64,000 nt of DNA from Nakamurella panacisegetis (GCF_900104535.1 NZ_LT629710.1:1550001-1614000); one strand, 5' to 3'. Counted from the first letter of the stretch, positions 19,380 through 29,424 are shown. The notes: generated by a model not told the origin, from the letters alone. Translations and numbers: made by a program.

Positions 19380-20123
19380 TCAGTTGGGGACCGAGCAGTA
19401 GTCGGGCTTCGCGCCCGCCTGCAGACCGAGCCCGTAGATGGCGCAGACGGCGATCACCCTGGCCTTGATCGACGGGCTCTCGTTCTCCTCGACGACGACC
19501 GCGATGTTGCCACGCGACACCGCGTAGACCGACTTGGCCTTCGAGTCCTGGGTCATCTGGCCGCCCGTACTCATCGATCCGCCACTCCAACCGGTCGGTT
19601 GAGATGCCGGCTGCGACCCGGCGATCGGGACGTGCTGGTTGACGGCCGCCGTCGCGGCCCGCGCGTCGGCCGCGGCGATCACCCGGACGCTGGCCATCAG
19701 TCCGCCGTCGGACCGGTAGAACACGCAGATCGGGTGGGGTGCGACCTTGAGCAGCTGGGTCTGCCCGTGGTGCTGGCCGGTGACCTCGGAGACGACGTCG
19801 GCACTCAGGTACGGGCAGTCGCCGTCGACGGCGGCGGGTTCCTTGGTGGCCGGCGGCCCACCCGCCCCCGCGGTGATCGTGGCACCACCCTTTGTCCTGG
19901 TCACGGTGGACACGGCGGTCGACCGACCCGACGTCGCAGCCGGAGTGCTGCGGCTCGCGGTCGTGGTCATGGTGACCGTGGACGTCCCCGTCACCGTCGT
20001 CGACGCCGCCGGGGCCGAGCCGGACCGCGAGGTGCAACCGGACACCAGCGCCACGATCACCGCCGCGCCGACCAGCACGCCGGCCCGCGTCCTCCGGCCG
20101 GCCGGACGCCATACCTGCACCAC
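19380..20123 (-). CDS. DUF3558-family lipoprotein
   Basis: 247 aa from GTG 20123, preceded by GGAACGGAG; the open frame to 20279 is not coding-like. The N-terminus is a lipoprotein signal (RRTRAG, hydrophobic core, lipobox VSGC). A Thr/Ser-rich linker (about 30-75) precedes a DUF3558-like domain with CPYL, a CVFYRS-like segment and a C-terminal Cys pair (CAIYGLG, YCSVP) likely to form disulfides outside the membrane. Function unknown; related proteins are common actinobacterial surface lipoproteins. Confidence 0.8.
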   Translation of the reverse strand: MVQVWRPAGRRTRAGVLVGAAVIVALVSGCTSRSGSAPAASTTVTGTSTVTMTTTASRSTPAATSGRSTAVSTVTRTKGGATITAGAGGPPATKEPAAVDGDCPYLSADVVSEVTGQHHGQTQLLKVAPHPICVFYRSDGGLMASVRVIAAADARAATAAVNQHVPIAGSQPASQPTGWSGGSMSTGGQMTQDSKAKSVYAVSRGNIAVVVEENESPSIKARVIAVCAIYGLGLQAGAKPDYCSVPN

Positions 20124-20356
20124 GTCAGACTCCGTTCCACTTCTTCTCGGCGACCGACGGCCGCATCTGTCGGTCACCCTAACGACGCGGCCATGAACTC
20201 CATGTGCATCGGCGGGCGGGCTCGGCGCGGGCCCGGAGGTCCGCCGCCGGTCGGAGCACCCGGCCGCCCGGCGTGACACCGGCCCGCACGCGGCCGGACC
20301 GATACGATGGCCCTGCCGGGGGTCGATGTCCCCTGGTCCGGACGAAGGAGTGGTTC

Positions 20357-20761
20357 ATGGCGGTGACACAGCGCCGGAACACGTCCCAGCGGGCGGTCAT
20401 CACCTCGCTGTTGGCCGGCACCGAGGAATTCGTCTCGGCCCAGGACCTGCACGCCGCCCTCCGGGCCTCCGGCTCCACCGTCGGCCTGGCCACCGTCTAT
20501 CGGGCCCTGCAGGAGATGGCCACCGCCGGCGATCTGGACGCGGTGCGCAACGAGACCGGCGAGGTGCTCTACCGCCAGTGCGAGCAGCCGGCGCATCATC
20601 ATCACCTGGTCTGCCGGTCGTGCGGGCTCACCCAGGAGGTGGCCGCGCCGAACGTCGAGAAGTGGGCCCGGGCGGTGGCCGAGGAGTACGGATACGTCGA
20701 TCTGGACCATCAGGTGGAGTTGTTCGGCCTCTGCGCCGCATGCGCGGCCAAGCGCCCCTGA
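20357..20761 (+). CDS. zur: Fur-family zinc uptake regulator Zur (FurB)
   Basis: 134 aa from ATG 20357 (AAGGAG upstream). Winged-helix DNA-binding N-terminus with VGLATVYRALQEM, followed by the metal-binding dimerisation domain HHHHLVCRSCG and a final CAAC. The two CxxC motifs form the structural zinc site. The sequence pattern is closest to mycobacterial FurB/Zur, which represses zinc uptake genes when zinc is sufficient. No ABC zinc transporter is adjacent. A hairpin terminator follows at 20815. Confidence 0.9.
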   Translation: MAVTQRRNTSQRAVITSLLAGTEEFVSAQDLHAALRASGSTVGLATVYRALQEMATAGDLDAVRNETGEVLYRQCEQPAHHHHLVCRSCGLTQEVAAPNVEKWARAVAEEYGYVDLDHQVELFGLCAACAAKRP

Positions 20762-21105
20762 CCCTGACGCCGACACCGGCCGAACCGCTCTCATCTCCCC
20801 CCGTCCACGACGAAACCCGGCATCCCCGTCTCGCCGGGAATGCCGGGTACGCGTTACGGATTGGTAACGACTTGCTGTGGCAAGCAACAGATCGGGCCGA
20901 CCGACCGTCGAGGCGGTGAACCAACACGCACGACCCGGCAGGACAGACATCGGGCGGCTCGGTGCGGTTGCTGTGCAGCTCGAGGGGTGCCCGCACAGCT
21001 CGCCCGGTGATCGCTCCTGTTCGGGCAGTGGTGGGACCGCACTCCCAGCGCTGACGCAGCCCCTCTCGCGTCCCGGGATCGCCCGCCCCGACGGCTCGGA
21101 GTCTC
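20762..21105. other. Intergenic region between zur and ABC permease gene
   Basis: This 344-bp convergent gap contains the zur terminator (20815-20848) and a small inverted repeat CTTGC-tgtg-GCAAG at 20871-20884 inside a relatively AT-rich patch. No convincing ORF or RNA gene is seen in the rest. Confidence 0.55.
20815..20848 (+). terminator. Hairpin terminator after zur
   Basis: Stem ACCCGGCAT(C)CCCG against CGGGAATGCCGGGT, about 14 bp with one mismatch and a 5-6 nt loop, 54 bp past the zur stop. No U tract. Confidence 0.75.
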
Positions 21106-21873
21106 CTACTTGACCTCGCGCTTCAGACTGCGGACGACGCCCACCACCGTCGGCAGCACGATCCAGAACGCGATCGACGTGGCGCTTTGCGCGGCGTGGC
21201 CGAAGGGCGTCGAGGACGACAGCCGGTCGAACGCGGAGAAGACGTCCAGCCAGTCCGAGTTGGATCCGAGCAGCGCCGGCCCGGCGGCGGAGTAGATGGT
21301 CGGCGCCACGAAGTACGCGGCCACCGCCACGGCGGTCTGGGCGCTGAGCGCCCCGAAGCCGGCGGCCATCGTCACCTGGAGCATGGAGATGATCAGGAAG
21401 CTGGTCAGTCCGCGCCCGAGGCCGGTGTAGTCGGCCGTGTGTCCGCTGATCAGACCGCCCACAGCCACCCCACCGAGGATCAGCAACTCGGCGGCCACGG
21501 TGGCCGCGGCGGCCAGCGCGATCGAGGCCACGAACTTCGCACCCAGCACCCGGCCGCGGCGCGGCGAGAGGGTGAACGTGGTGAGCGCGGTGCGCTGGGT
21601 CCACTCGGCGGTCATGCCGAGCAGCCCGATCATCGCGATGGCCATCCCGGCCGCGGTGAGCAGACCGGAGTACTCCTGCCAGGACGGCGGTCGGGTGGCG
21701 GTGTTGAACAGTTCCCAGGTCGTCCCGGCCAGCACGATGAACAGGACGGCGCCGAGGACGCCGAGGCCACTCCGGGTGCTGATCATCTTCCAGATTTCGA
21801 CCCGGGTCAGGGCGGAGAATCGTTGGGGGGCAATGCGAGTGGTCGTGGCAACGGGAGTGGTCAGGGTTGTCAT
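21106..21873 (-). CDS. ABC-2 type transporter permease
   Basis: 255 aa from ATG 21873 (AAGGAAG upstream; the frame open to 21954 overlaps the preceding gene and is rejected). About six transmembrane helices, with an N-terminal cytoplasmic RFSALTRVEIWKM stretch typical of ABC-2 permeases. Forms an exporter with the ATPase encoded 31 bp upstream; the substrate is unknown (drug/lipid exporters are usual). It lies next to a two-component system on the opposite strand, a common arrangement for antibiotic-sensing exporters. Confidence 0.9.
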   Translation of the reverse strand: MTTLTTPVATTTRIAPQRFSALTRVEIWKMISTRSGLGVLGAVLFIVLAGTTWELFNTATRPPSWQEYSGLLTAAGMAIAMIGLLGMTAEWTQRTALTTFTLSPRRGRVLGAKFVASIALAAAATVAAELLILGGVAVGGLISGHTADYTGLGRGLTSFLIISMLQVTMAAGFGALSAQTAVAVAAYFVAPTIYSAAGPALLGSNSDWLDVFSAFDRLSSSTPFGHAAQSATSIAFWIVLPTVVGVVRSLKREVK

Positions 21874-21904
21874 CAGGATCTTCCTTCTTGGGTGGGTGCG
21901 GGGT

Positions 21905-22780
<876 letters not shown>

Positions 22781-22844
22781 GGCGAGAACTCTGCCGATCG
22801 GGCCACCTGTGGCACATCGAGCGAGCGTCGCGACCGTCCCCCTA

Positions 22845-22882
22845 CGAAAGTCGCGACCGAACCCGGAGAGCGGCGACTTTCG
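22845..22882. promoter_or_regulatory. Putative response-regulator operator (10-bp inverted repeat)
   Basis: CGAAAGTCGC at 22845-22854 and its exact reverse complement GCGACTTTCG at 22873-22882 are separated by 18 bp, in the divergent intergenic region between the ABC exporter and the histidine kinase. The half-site spacing of 28 bp is near three helical turns. A NarL-type regulator encoded next door is the obvious candidate ligand. Confidence 0.65.
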
Positions 22883-22923
22883 GCTCACCCCGCGGCGGAC
22901 GGGGCGGCCATAGGCTGATCGGC

Positions 22924-24075
22924 ATGCGGACGGCGAAGCGGTGGTGGCGGGCGGCGACCGGCCCGCTCGGCCGCGACGTCGCGGTGACGGCGTTGTCGAT
23001 GGTCTACACCGTGGTGTCGGTCTTCATCGATGTCCCGTCCTTCGGCGGCAGCACCCCGAAGTGGCTGGTCGCCGTTCTCGGTGTCCTGGGCACGGCCGCC
23101 CTGCTCCTGCGGCGGCGCTACCCGATCCGGGTGGGTCTGCTGGGCATCCCGGTGGTGTTGCTCACCGGCAATCCGTTGCCGACCGGTTTCGCCCTGATGC
23201 GGGTGGCGATCGTGCGCCGGGATCGGGTGCTGGTGGCCGCGACGGTGATCGCGGCGACGGCGTTCGCCGCCCCGGTGCCCGGTTCGGGTCAGCATTTCGA
23301 CGCCAACGCGCTGATCGGCGGCACCGTCGGTGCGTTGATCTTCGCGTTGTGGGGCGCCTACATCGGGGTGCGCCGCGATCTGATCACCTCCCTGCAGGAG
23401 CGGGCCGATCGGGCCGAGGCCGAACGGGAGATCAGGGCCGAGCAGGCCCGGTTGGCCGAGCGAGCTCGGATCGCCGGCGAGATGCATGACGTACTCGCGC
23501 ACAAGATGTCCCTGATCGCCCTGCAGGCCGGCGGACTGGAGGTCAACGCGGCCGCCGGTCCGGAGGTGGTGGAGCGGACCGCGGCCCTGCTCCGGGTGAC
23601 CGCCCGGCAGGCCCTGGAGGATCTCCGCGAGGTACTCGGTGTGCTGCGTTCCGACGGGCAGGAGCTCCGCCCGCAACCGGAACTGGGCGACCTGGAACCG
23701 CTGGTCGAGTCGTCGCGGGCGGCCGGGGTGCCCGTGTCGCTGGACGTCACCGTGCCGGTGACGCCGCCGGCCGCCGTCGGCCGGGCCGTGTACCGGATCG
23801 TCCAGGAGTGCCTGACCAACGTGCACAAGCACGCCCGCGGCGCCGCCACCACCATCACCGTCACCCAGGAGGGCAGCGCCATCACCACGGTCGTCACCAA
23901 CCGTCGGCCGGTATCGGCCGGCAGCCTGCTGCCAGGCGCCGGATCGGGACTGATCGGCCTTCGCGAACGCATCTCGGTCCTCGGCGGCACCCTCCGGTCG
24001 GGTCAGGACCCGGACGGCGGCTGGACCGTCGTCGCCGTGATCCCGGTCGGGGCGCAACGGGTGTTGACCGCATGA
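22924..24075 (+). CDS. Two-component sensor histidine kinase (NarL/LiaS-type, HisKA_3)
   Basis: 383 aa. About four to five N-terminal transmembrane helices (about 20-145) with almost no extracellular loop, suggesting sensing within the membrane. A short coiled coil precedes the HisKA_3 dimerisation domain with phospho-acceptor His188 (EMHDVLAHKMSLIAL), and the HATPase has an N-box-like ECLTNVHKHA and GSGLIGLRERI. The stop overlaps the response regulator start by 4 bp. Likely controls the divergent ABC exporter. Confidence 0.93.
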   Translation: MRTAKRWWRAATGPLGRDVAVTALSMVYTVVSVFIDVPSFGGSTPKWLVAVLGVLGTAALLLRRRYPIRVGLLGIPVVLLTGNPLPTGFALMRVAIVRRDRVLVAATVIAATAFAAPVPGSGQHFDANALIGGTVGALIFALWGAYIGVRRDLITSLQERADRAEAEREIRAEQARLAERARIAGEMHDVLAHKMSLIALQAGGLEVNAAAGPEVVERTAALLRVTARQALEDLREVLGVLRSDGQELRPQPELGDLEPLVESSRAAGVPVSLDVTVPVTPPAAVGRAVYRIVQECLTNVHKHARGAATTITVTQEGSAITTVVTNRRPVSAGSLLPGAGSGLIGLRERISVLGGTLRSGQDPDGGWTVVAVIPVGAQRVLTA

Positions 24076-24728
24076 TCCGGGTTCTGGTGGTGGACGACGA
24101 CGCCCTGGTCCGGGCCGGTCTGACCATGATCCTGTCCTCGGCCGACGACCTGGAGATCGTGGGCGAGGCGGCCGACGGCGCCGAGGTGCCGGCCGCCGTC
24201 GCCCGGTACCGCCCCGATGTCGTGCTGATGGACATCCGGATGCCGACGGTCGACGGGCTGGAGGCGACCCAGCGCCTGCGGGCCACCGCGAATGCGCCGA
24301 AGGTGGTGGTGCTGACCACCTTCGACCTCGACGATTTCGTGTTCCGGGCCCTGCAGGCCGGCGCGGCCGGGTTCCTGCTCAAGGACACCCCACCCCGTGA
24401 GCTGATCCAGGCCATCCGCGTGGTGGCCGCCGGTGAGGCGATGCTGTCGCCGACGGTCACCCGCACGCTGATCGGGCACTTCGCCGCCGACCGCCGGGAC
24501 GACCGCAGAAGCGTTGCACGGCAACGCATCGCCGGCCTCACGCCCCGGGAACTGGAGGCGCTGACGGCCGTTGGTCGTGGCCTGTCGAACGCCGAGATCG
24601 GCCGCGAGCTCTTCCTGTCCGAAGCCACGGTGAAGACGCACGTCTCCCGATTGCTGCTCAAACTCGGTGTGGCCAATCGGGTCCAGGTGGCGATCCTGGC
24701 CCACGAGGCCGGGCTGCTGGAGACCTGA
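24072..24728 (+). CDS. LuxR/NarL-family response regulator
   Basis: 218 aa from ATG 24072, which overlaps the kinase stop (ATGA). Receiver domain with the acidic pair DDD near the start, phospho-acceptor Asp54 (LMDIRMP), Thr and Lys (LKDTPP) positions intact; C-terminal LuxR HTH (about 152-210, LTPRELEALTAVGRGLSNAE). Output expected at the inverted repeat upstream of the kinase and exporter genes. Confidence 0.95.
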   Translation: MIRVLVVDDDALVRAGLTMILSSADDLEIVGEAADGAEVPAAVARYRPDVVLMDIRMPTVDGLEATQRLRATANAPKVVVLTTFDLDDFVFRALQAGAAGFLLKDTPPRELIQAIRVVAAGEAMLSPTVTRTLIGHFAADRRDDRRSVARQRIAGLTPRELEALTAVGRGLSNAEIGRELFLSEATVKTHVSRLLLKLGVANRVQVAILAHEAGLLET

Positions 24729-24791
24729 ACGCGTAGCTCACCCCGGCTCGGCGATACTTCCGGCGAGCGAACTGGCACGAAGGAGCGACCG

Positions 24792-25973
24792 ATGACCGAA
24801 GCATTCATGCCGTTGATGCGGAACGGGCTGGACCCGGTGCCGTGGCTGGCCCAGCGTCAGCTGGAGCAGCCGGTCAGCCGGCTGGAGTTCCCGTTCGGCA
24901 TCTCGGCCTACCTGGTGACCGGCTACGACGACGTGCGCTCGGTGATCGGCGACACGAAGTCGTTCAGCAACGACTTCAGCAATGTGGTGGCCTCCACCGC
25001 TGGGCAGGCGACGGCGGCTCAGGACCCGGGCGGGCTGGGGTTCAGCGACCCGCCCCAGCACACGAAACTCCGGAAGGCGCTGACGCCGGAGTTCACGGTG
25101 CGGCGGCTGGCCCGGTTGGTGCCCCGGATCGAGCAGATCGTGGCCCAGCAGCTGGACGTGATGGAGGCGCGGCGGGCCACGGGAAGCGTCGACCTGGTCG
25201 AGACCTTCGCCATGCCGATCCCGTCGCTGGTCATCTGCGAACTGCTCGATGTGCCGTATCCCGATCGCGCGGACTTCCAGCGGCTCAGCGGTTCCCGCTT
25301 CGACATCTTCGGCGGCGCCGGCACCGGCCTCGACGCGATCAGCGAATCCCTGACCTTCATGCGGGAACTGGTGGCCGCCCAGCGGCAGGTGCCCGGTGAC
25401 GGCCTGCTGGGCATGCTGATCCGCGAGCACGGCGACGAGCTGTCCGACGCCGAACTGGCCGGCCTGGCCGATGGTCTGCTGGTCGGCGGCCACGAGACGA
25501 CGGCGAGCATGCTCGCGCTCGGTGTGGTGCTGCTGCTGCAGCATCCGGACGTGGCGGCCGCGCTGCGCGCCGATGACGAGGCCACCGGTCCCACCGTCGA
25601 GGAGATGTTGCGGTATCTGACCGTCGTGCAGCTGGCCTTCCCGCGGTTCGCCAAGCAGGACATGGAGTTGGGGGGTCAGTCGATCAAGGCGGGCGAGATG
25701 GTGCTGTGCTCGCTCTCCGGTGCGAACCGTGACCCGGCGCTCGGCGAGAACCTGCAGTCCTTCGATCCCCGCCACCTGTCCCCGCACCTGGCCTTCGGCT
25801 ACGGCGCGCACCGCTGCGTCGGCGCCGAACTGGCCCGGATGGAACTGCGGATCGCCTACCCGGCCCTGCTGCGGCGGTTCCCCGGACTACGGCTGGCCAC
25901 CGAGCCGGATCAGATCACGTTCCACGAGTACTCGGTGGTGCACGGCGTGGACGACCTGCCCGTCACCTGGTAG
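24792..25973 (+). CDS. Cytochrome P450
   Basis: 393 aa soluble bacterial P450, a haem monooxygenase. Heme-binding loop FGYGAHRCVG with Cys342, I-helix oxygen-binding motif GGHETTA, and ExxR (EEMLRYL). The FAKQDMELGG region and overall length match actinobacterial class I P450s. No ferredoxin or reductase gene is adjacent, and no natural-product cluster is visible, so the substrate cannot be guessed. RBS AAGGAG upstream of ATG. Confidence 0.93.
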   Translation: MTEAFMPLMRNGLDPVPWLAQRQLEQPVSRLEFPFGISAYLVTGYDDVRSVIGDTKSFSNDFSNVVASTAGQATAAQDPGGLGFSDPPQHTKLRKALTPEFTVRRLARLVPRIEQIVAQQLDVMEARRATGSVDLVETFAMPIPSLVICELLDVPYPDRADFQRLSGSRFDIFGGAGTGLDAISESLTFMRELVAAQRQVPGDGLLGMLIREHGDELSDAELAGLADGLLVGGHETTASMLALGVVLLLQHPDVAAALRADDEATGPTVEEMLRYLTVVQLAFPRFAKQDMELGGQSIKAGEMVLCSLSGANRDPALGENLQSFDPRHLSPHLAFGYGAHRCVGAELARMELRIAYPALLRRFPGLRLATEPDQITFHEYSVVHGVDDLPVTW

Positions 25974-25991
25974 CTGCGCCCGGCCCACCGG

Positions 25992-27125
25992 TCAGGACGC
26001 CGACCCGCCGCCCCGCAGGAACTCGAAGACCCCGTCGGCCAGACCCTGGGCGTATCTCCTCTGCCCGGAGTCGGAGGACATCAGCCCGGCTTCGGTCGGG
26101 TTGCGCATGTTGCCGCACTCGATGAGGATCTTCGGTCGGGTGGAGCGGTTCAGACCGGTCAGGTCGTCCCGTTTCCACAGGCCCCCGCTGCCCAACGTGT
26201 TGGACGGCGGGAAGCCGACCCCCTTGACGCCCGCCGCGATGCAGGAGGCCAGGCGCAACGACGCCGCAGCAATCGTCGCTCCGGCCGGGGGCCGGGTCGC
26301 CGTCAGGACGTAGAAGCCTTCGACGTCGGACGGCGCACCGTCGCCGTGGATGGACACCACCGCGTCGGCGTCGGCGTTGTTCTCGATGGCCGCCCGCTTG
26401 TCGGTGCAGGGGCCGACGCTCGAGTCGTTCGATCGGGTCATCACCACGGTGATGCCTTTCGCCTCCAACATCGGCCGGAGGTAGGTGGCGACGTTCCAGG
26501 CGAACTCGTGCTCCGGGTAGCCGGCGTCGGTCTGGGTGCCGGTGGTGTTGCAGACGTGCCGCTGACCGTATCCGCCGTCGATCATCTGGTTGATGATCTC
26601 CGGGTGGCTCTCGTTGGCGCCGTTGTGGCCGGGATCGATGGCCACCACCTTCCCGGCCAGTCCGGAACCACCGGCCTTCTTGGTGCTCGACGGCGCGCTG
26701 GCGGTCGTGCGGGACGAGGAGGTCGACGTCGGGGTCGGGGTACTGCTGGACCTGGTGGTGGTCGGGGCAGCCGGACTGGAGCTCGTCGGGGTGGGGGCGG
26801 TCGTGGTGTGGGTGACCGTGCTGGTGGGGGTGGGCGTCGAGGACACCGAGGTGGTGGCGCTGTGGCTGTTCAACGGCGTGAGCGACAGCCGGGTGCCGGC
26901 GATCGACGAGGGCGCCGCTGACGAGGCCGACGTGAGGCCGGGCACCGTTACCGGGGGCCGGTTGGGAACCGGAGGCGGCGTGGTCGCGGCCGGACTGCCG
27001 GCGGCGGTCGAAGCCGGAGCGTCGGCGTGCTGACCGGCCGCTTGGCCGCAAGCCGCCAGCAGCAGCGCCGTCATGCCCTGACCGGCAACGATCAGCGCGG
27101 TACGTCGATTCAAGTGGGAAGACAC
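25992..27125 (-). CDS. N-acetylmuramoyl-L-alanine amidase (Amidase_3), lipoprotein
   Basis: Peptidoglycan hydrolase that cleaves the lactam between MurNAc and the stem peptide. 377 aa from GTG 27125. Lipoprotein signal with lipobox LLAACG near residue 26, a long Thr/Ser/Pro-rich stalk (about 30-165), and a C-terminal Amidase_3 domain with zinc ligands in AIDPGHNG (His) and a later SIHGDGA (His), plus ECGNMRNPTEA carrying the catalytic Glu. Convergent with the P450 gene. The frame upstream of 27125 is not coding-like. Confidence 0.9.
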   Translation of the reverse strand: MSSHLNRRTALIVAGQGMTALLLAACGQAAGQHADAPASTAAGSPAATTPPPVPNRPPVTVPGLTSASSAAPSSIAGTRLSLTPLNSHSATTSVSSTPTPTSTVTHTTTAPTPTSSSPAAPTTTRSSSTPTPTSTSSSRTTASAPSSTKKAGGSGLAGKVVAIDPGHNGANESHPEIINQMIDGGYGQRHVCNTTGTQTDAGYPEHEFAWNVATYLRPMLEAKGITVVMTRSNDSSVGPCTDKRAAIENNADADAVVSIHGDGAPSDVEGFYVLTATRPPAGATIAAASLRLASCIAAGVKGVGFPPSNTLGSGGLWKRDDLTGLNRSTRPKILIECGNMRNPTEAGLMSSDSGQRRYAQGLADGVFEFLRGGGSAS

Positions 27126-27467
27126 CTGCTCACCCTGACAGCCGGAACTGGGTTCCTCCGGTAGGCACGACGGTACGCGCCGAACTCTCACGGACAGCGA
27201 CCGAAGATCTCGTTCCGATAACGAGGGCAATCGGACCCATCCGGCGCAGGGGGGTCCCCGAATCACCTGATGTCAGCCGGAGAGGAAATCCGGGAGTTCC
27301 GAGATCCACCCGAACCCGTTGCCCCGCAATCACTCCGGGCGTCAGGTATCGGGTTTCGGGCGACACCACGTGATCGCTCCGCCCGGCGCCCAACGCCGCC
27401 GGCGGATCAGCCCACCACCACGGACGATGCCGGGCTTCGTCCGCATGCCAAAAAGGAGCACCACCGA
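27126..27467. other. Intergenic region between amidase and fasciclin genes
   Basis: A 342-bp divergent gap. Promoters for both genes are expected here, but no confident -10/-35 pair, operator or RNA was picked out. It is moderately lower in GC than the flanking genes (CCGATAACGAGGGCAATCGG). Confidence 0.45.
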
Positions 27468-28238
27468 ATGATCATCAAGCGTCTTGCCGGTCTCGCCGTC
27501 GCCGGGGGCCTGGCCCTCGCCCTCGTCGCCTGTGGTTCCAGCAGCAGCGGCACCGCCGCCTCGTCGGCCACCTCGGCGGCGATGGCCTCCTCGTCCTCCG
27601 CCCCGATGACATCCAGCGCGGCTCCCATGTCCAGCGCTGCCCCCATGTCGAGCATGTCCAGCGCTGCCCCCATGTCCAGCGCCGCCCCGATGTCCAGTTC
27701 GGCGATGGCCTCGGGTGGGGCGTCCGACGCATCGGCCCTGGTCGGATCAGGTTGCGCTGCCTATGCCAAGGCGGTCCCGTCGGGCGCCGGTTCGGTCGGC
27801 GGCATGGCCGCCGACCCGGTCGCCACCGCCGCGAGCAACAACCCGCTGCTCACCACGTTGGTCGCCGCCGTGTCCGGCAAGGTGAACGCCAAGGTGAACC
27901 TGGTCAACACGCTCAACTCCGGCGAGTTCACGGTGTTCGCCCCGGTCGACTCGGCCTTCAAGAAGATCGACTCGGCCACCATGACCAAGCTGACCACGGA
28001 CAGCGCCCTGCTGACCAAGATCCTGACCTACCACGTCATCGCGGGCCAGCTCGACGCCTCGAAGATCGCCGGTACCCACCAGACCGTCGAGGGTGCGTCG
28101 CTGACCGTCACCGGCTCCGGCGACAACATCAAGATCAACGGCACCTCCACCGTCATCTGCGGCAACGTCAAGACCAAGAACGCCACGGTCTACCTGATCG
28201 ACACCGTCCTGTCGCCGCCGGCCAAGACCACCAGCTGA
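27468..28238 (+). CDS. Fasciclin-domain lipoprotein (MPT70/MPT83-like)
   Basis: 256 aa from ATG 27468 (AAAAGGAG upstream; upstream open frame rejected). Lipoprotein signal with lipobox LVACG (lipidated Cys about residue 20), then an unusual Met/Ser/Ala/Pro-rich linker with repeated SAAPMSS units (about 45-85), and a C-terminal FAS1 domain (about 115-256) with the conserved [11 protein letters not shown] and [13 protein letters not shown] segments. Related secreted proteins MPT70/MPT83 are adhesion or surface antigens in mycobacteria. Ends at a strong terminator hairpin (28261-28288). Confidence 0.92.
   Translation: MIIKRLAGLAVAGGLALALVACGSSSSGTAASSATSAAMASSSSAPMTSSAAPMSSAAPMSSMSSAAPMSSAAPMSSSAMASGGASDASALVGSGCAAYAKAVPSGAGSVGGMAADPVATAASNNPLLTTLVAAVSGKVNAKVNLVNTLNSGEFTVFAPVDSAFKKIDSATMTKLTTDSALLTKILTYHVIAGQLDASKIAGTHQTVEGASLTVTGSGDNIKINGTSTVICGNVKTKNATVYLIDTVLSPPAKTTS
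27604..27714 (+). repeat. Methionine-rich coding repeat in fasciclin gene
   Basis: Tandem near-copies of ATGTCCAGCGCTGCCCCC encode MSSAAP units; nine Met occur within about 35 residues. This is unusual for a spacer, which normally uses Thr, Ser and Pro. Confidence 0.8.
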
Positions 28239-28260
28239 TCTTCACCCTCAGCAACCCGAC

Positions 28261-28288
28261 CGGCCCCGGCGAAGTCTCGCCGGGGCCG
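28261..28288 (+). terminator. Hairpin terminator after fasciclin gene
   Basis: Perfect 12-bp stem CGGCCCCGGCGA / TCGCCGGGGCCG with a 4-nt loop AGTC, 22 bp past the stop codon. No U tract. Confidence 0.85.
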
Positions 28289-28322
28289 TCCGGCGTCTCG
28301 ACGCATCTGCCAACATGGGCCG

Positions 28323-28889
28323 ATGATCCCCTCCCCGCACGTCGGCGCTCTCCTGCTCACCCCGGGTGCCGGAGGCGGCCGGGACAACCGCACATTGGTC
28401 GCCCTGGCGGATGCCGTCGATCCCCTGCCCTGCCTGCGAATGGACTTTCCCTACCGCATCGCCGGACGGCGCGCACCGGACCGGGCCCCGGTGGCGATCG
28501 CCCACCTGGCCGAGCAGGCGGCCCGATTCGTCGCCGAGCTGGGGATCGAGCCCGACCGGCTGGTCCTCGGGGGCCGCTCGTACGGGGGGCGGATGTGTTC
28601 GATGGCGGTCGCCCAGGGGTTGCCGGCGGCGGGTCTGGTCCTGCTGAGCTATCCGCTGCATCCGCCGGGCCGACCGGACAAGCCCCGGGTGGAGCACTTT
28701 CCGGGAATCAAGGTGCCGGTTCTGTTCGTTTCAGGGGAGAAGGATCCGTTCGGCAGCCCCACCGAGTTCGCCGGCTACGTCGGTGACATCGCGGGGCCGG
28801 TCACCCAGGCGTGGTTGCCGGGCGGTCACGACCCGAAGTCCGACGCCCGGTTGACCGCCGTCGTCGACGAGTGGCTGGCCACCCTGTGA
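28323..28889 (+). CDS. Alpha/beta-hydrolase family protein (TEX30/KANL3-like)
   Basis: 188 aa cytoplasmic hydrolase-fold protein. Nucleophile elbow GGRSYGG (Ser), LLTPGAGGG oxyanion-like start, VSGEKDPFG with the acidic residue, and GGHDPKS giving the His. This TEX30/KANL3 group is short and lacks a cap domain. Substrate unknown. It is read in the same direction as the fasciclin gene, but separated by a terminator; the DinB-like gene follows 19 bp later and could share its transcript. Confidence 0.88.
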   Translation: MIPSPHVGALLLTPGAGGGRDNRTLVALADAVDPLPCLRMDFPYRIAGRRAPDRAPVAIAHLAEQAARFVAELGIEPDRLVLGGRSYGGRMCSMAVAQGLPAAGLVLLSYPLHPPGRPDKPRVEHFPGIKVPVLFVSGEKDPFGSPTEFAGYVGDIAGPVTQAWLPGGHDPKSDARLTAVVDEWLATL

Positions 28890-28908
28890 CCGGCAGAGAC
28901 GAGACGAG

Positions 28909-29424
28909 ATGACGAATTCCACGCGGGCCGTGCTGCAGGACGCGTTCGACCGGGTCGACCAGGTGGTCGGGGCCGTGACCGCCGGCTTGACCGAGGAGGT
29001 CGGGACCTACCGGCCCGATGCGGCGGCCAACTCGATCAGCTGGCTGATCTGGCACCTCACCCGGATCCAGGACGACCACCTGGCCGGCATTACCGGCGGC
29101 GAGCAGGTGTGGATCAGCCAGGGCTGGGTCGACCGGTTCAGCCTGCCCTTCGCCATGGAGGCCACCGGGTACGGGCAGGACGCGGAGGAGGTCGGCGCCG
29201 TGCAGGTACCGGCCGAACTGCTGGCGGCCTACCACTCCGCGGTCCACGAGAACACGGTCCGCTACCTCGAGGGGCTCGACGACGTGGAGCTGGAACGCGT
29301 GGTCGACCGTCGCTTCGACCCGCCGGTCACCGTGGCCGTCCGGCTGGTCAGCGTCATCAGCGACTCCCTGCAGCACGCCGGACAAGCCGCATACCTGAAA
29401 GGTCTCGCCGATCGACGGGGCTGA
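28909..29424 (+). CDS. DinB/DUF664-superfamily protein (putative thiol-dependent enzyme)
   Basis: 171 aa four-helix bundle protein. The two His positions of the DinB metal site are visible in IWHLTRIQDDH and LQHAGQAAYL. Members in actinobacteria include mycothiol-dependent transferases and isomerases; no assignment closer than that is justified. It sits 19 bp after the hydrolase gene. Confidence 0.82.
   Translation: MTNSTRAVLQDAFDRVDQVVGAVTAGLTEEVGTYRPDAAANSISWLIWHLTRIQDDHLAGITGGEQVWISQGWVDRFSLPFAMEATGYGQDAEEVGAVQVPAELLAAYHSAVHENTVRYLEGLDDVELERVVDRRFDPPVTVAVRLVSVISDSLQHAGQAAYLKGLADRRG

Noticed and set aside
24792-25973. Natural-product gene cluster around the P450
   Set aside because: No synthase, ferredoxin or tailoring partners adjoin; it stands between a two-component system and a wall amidase.
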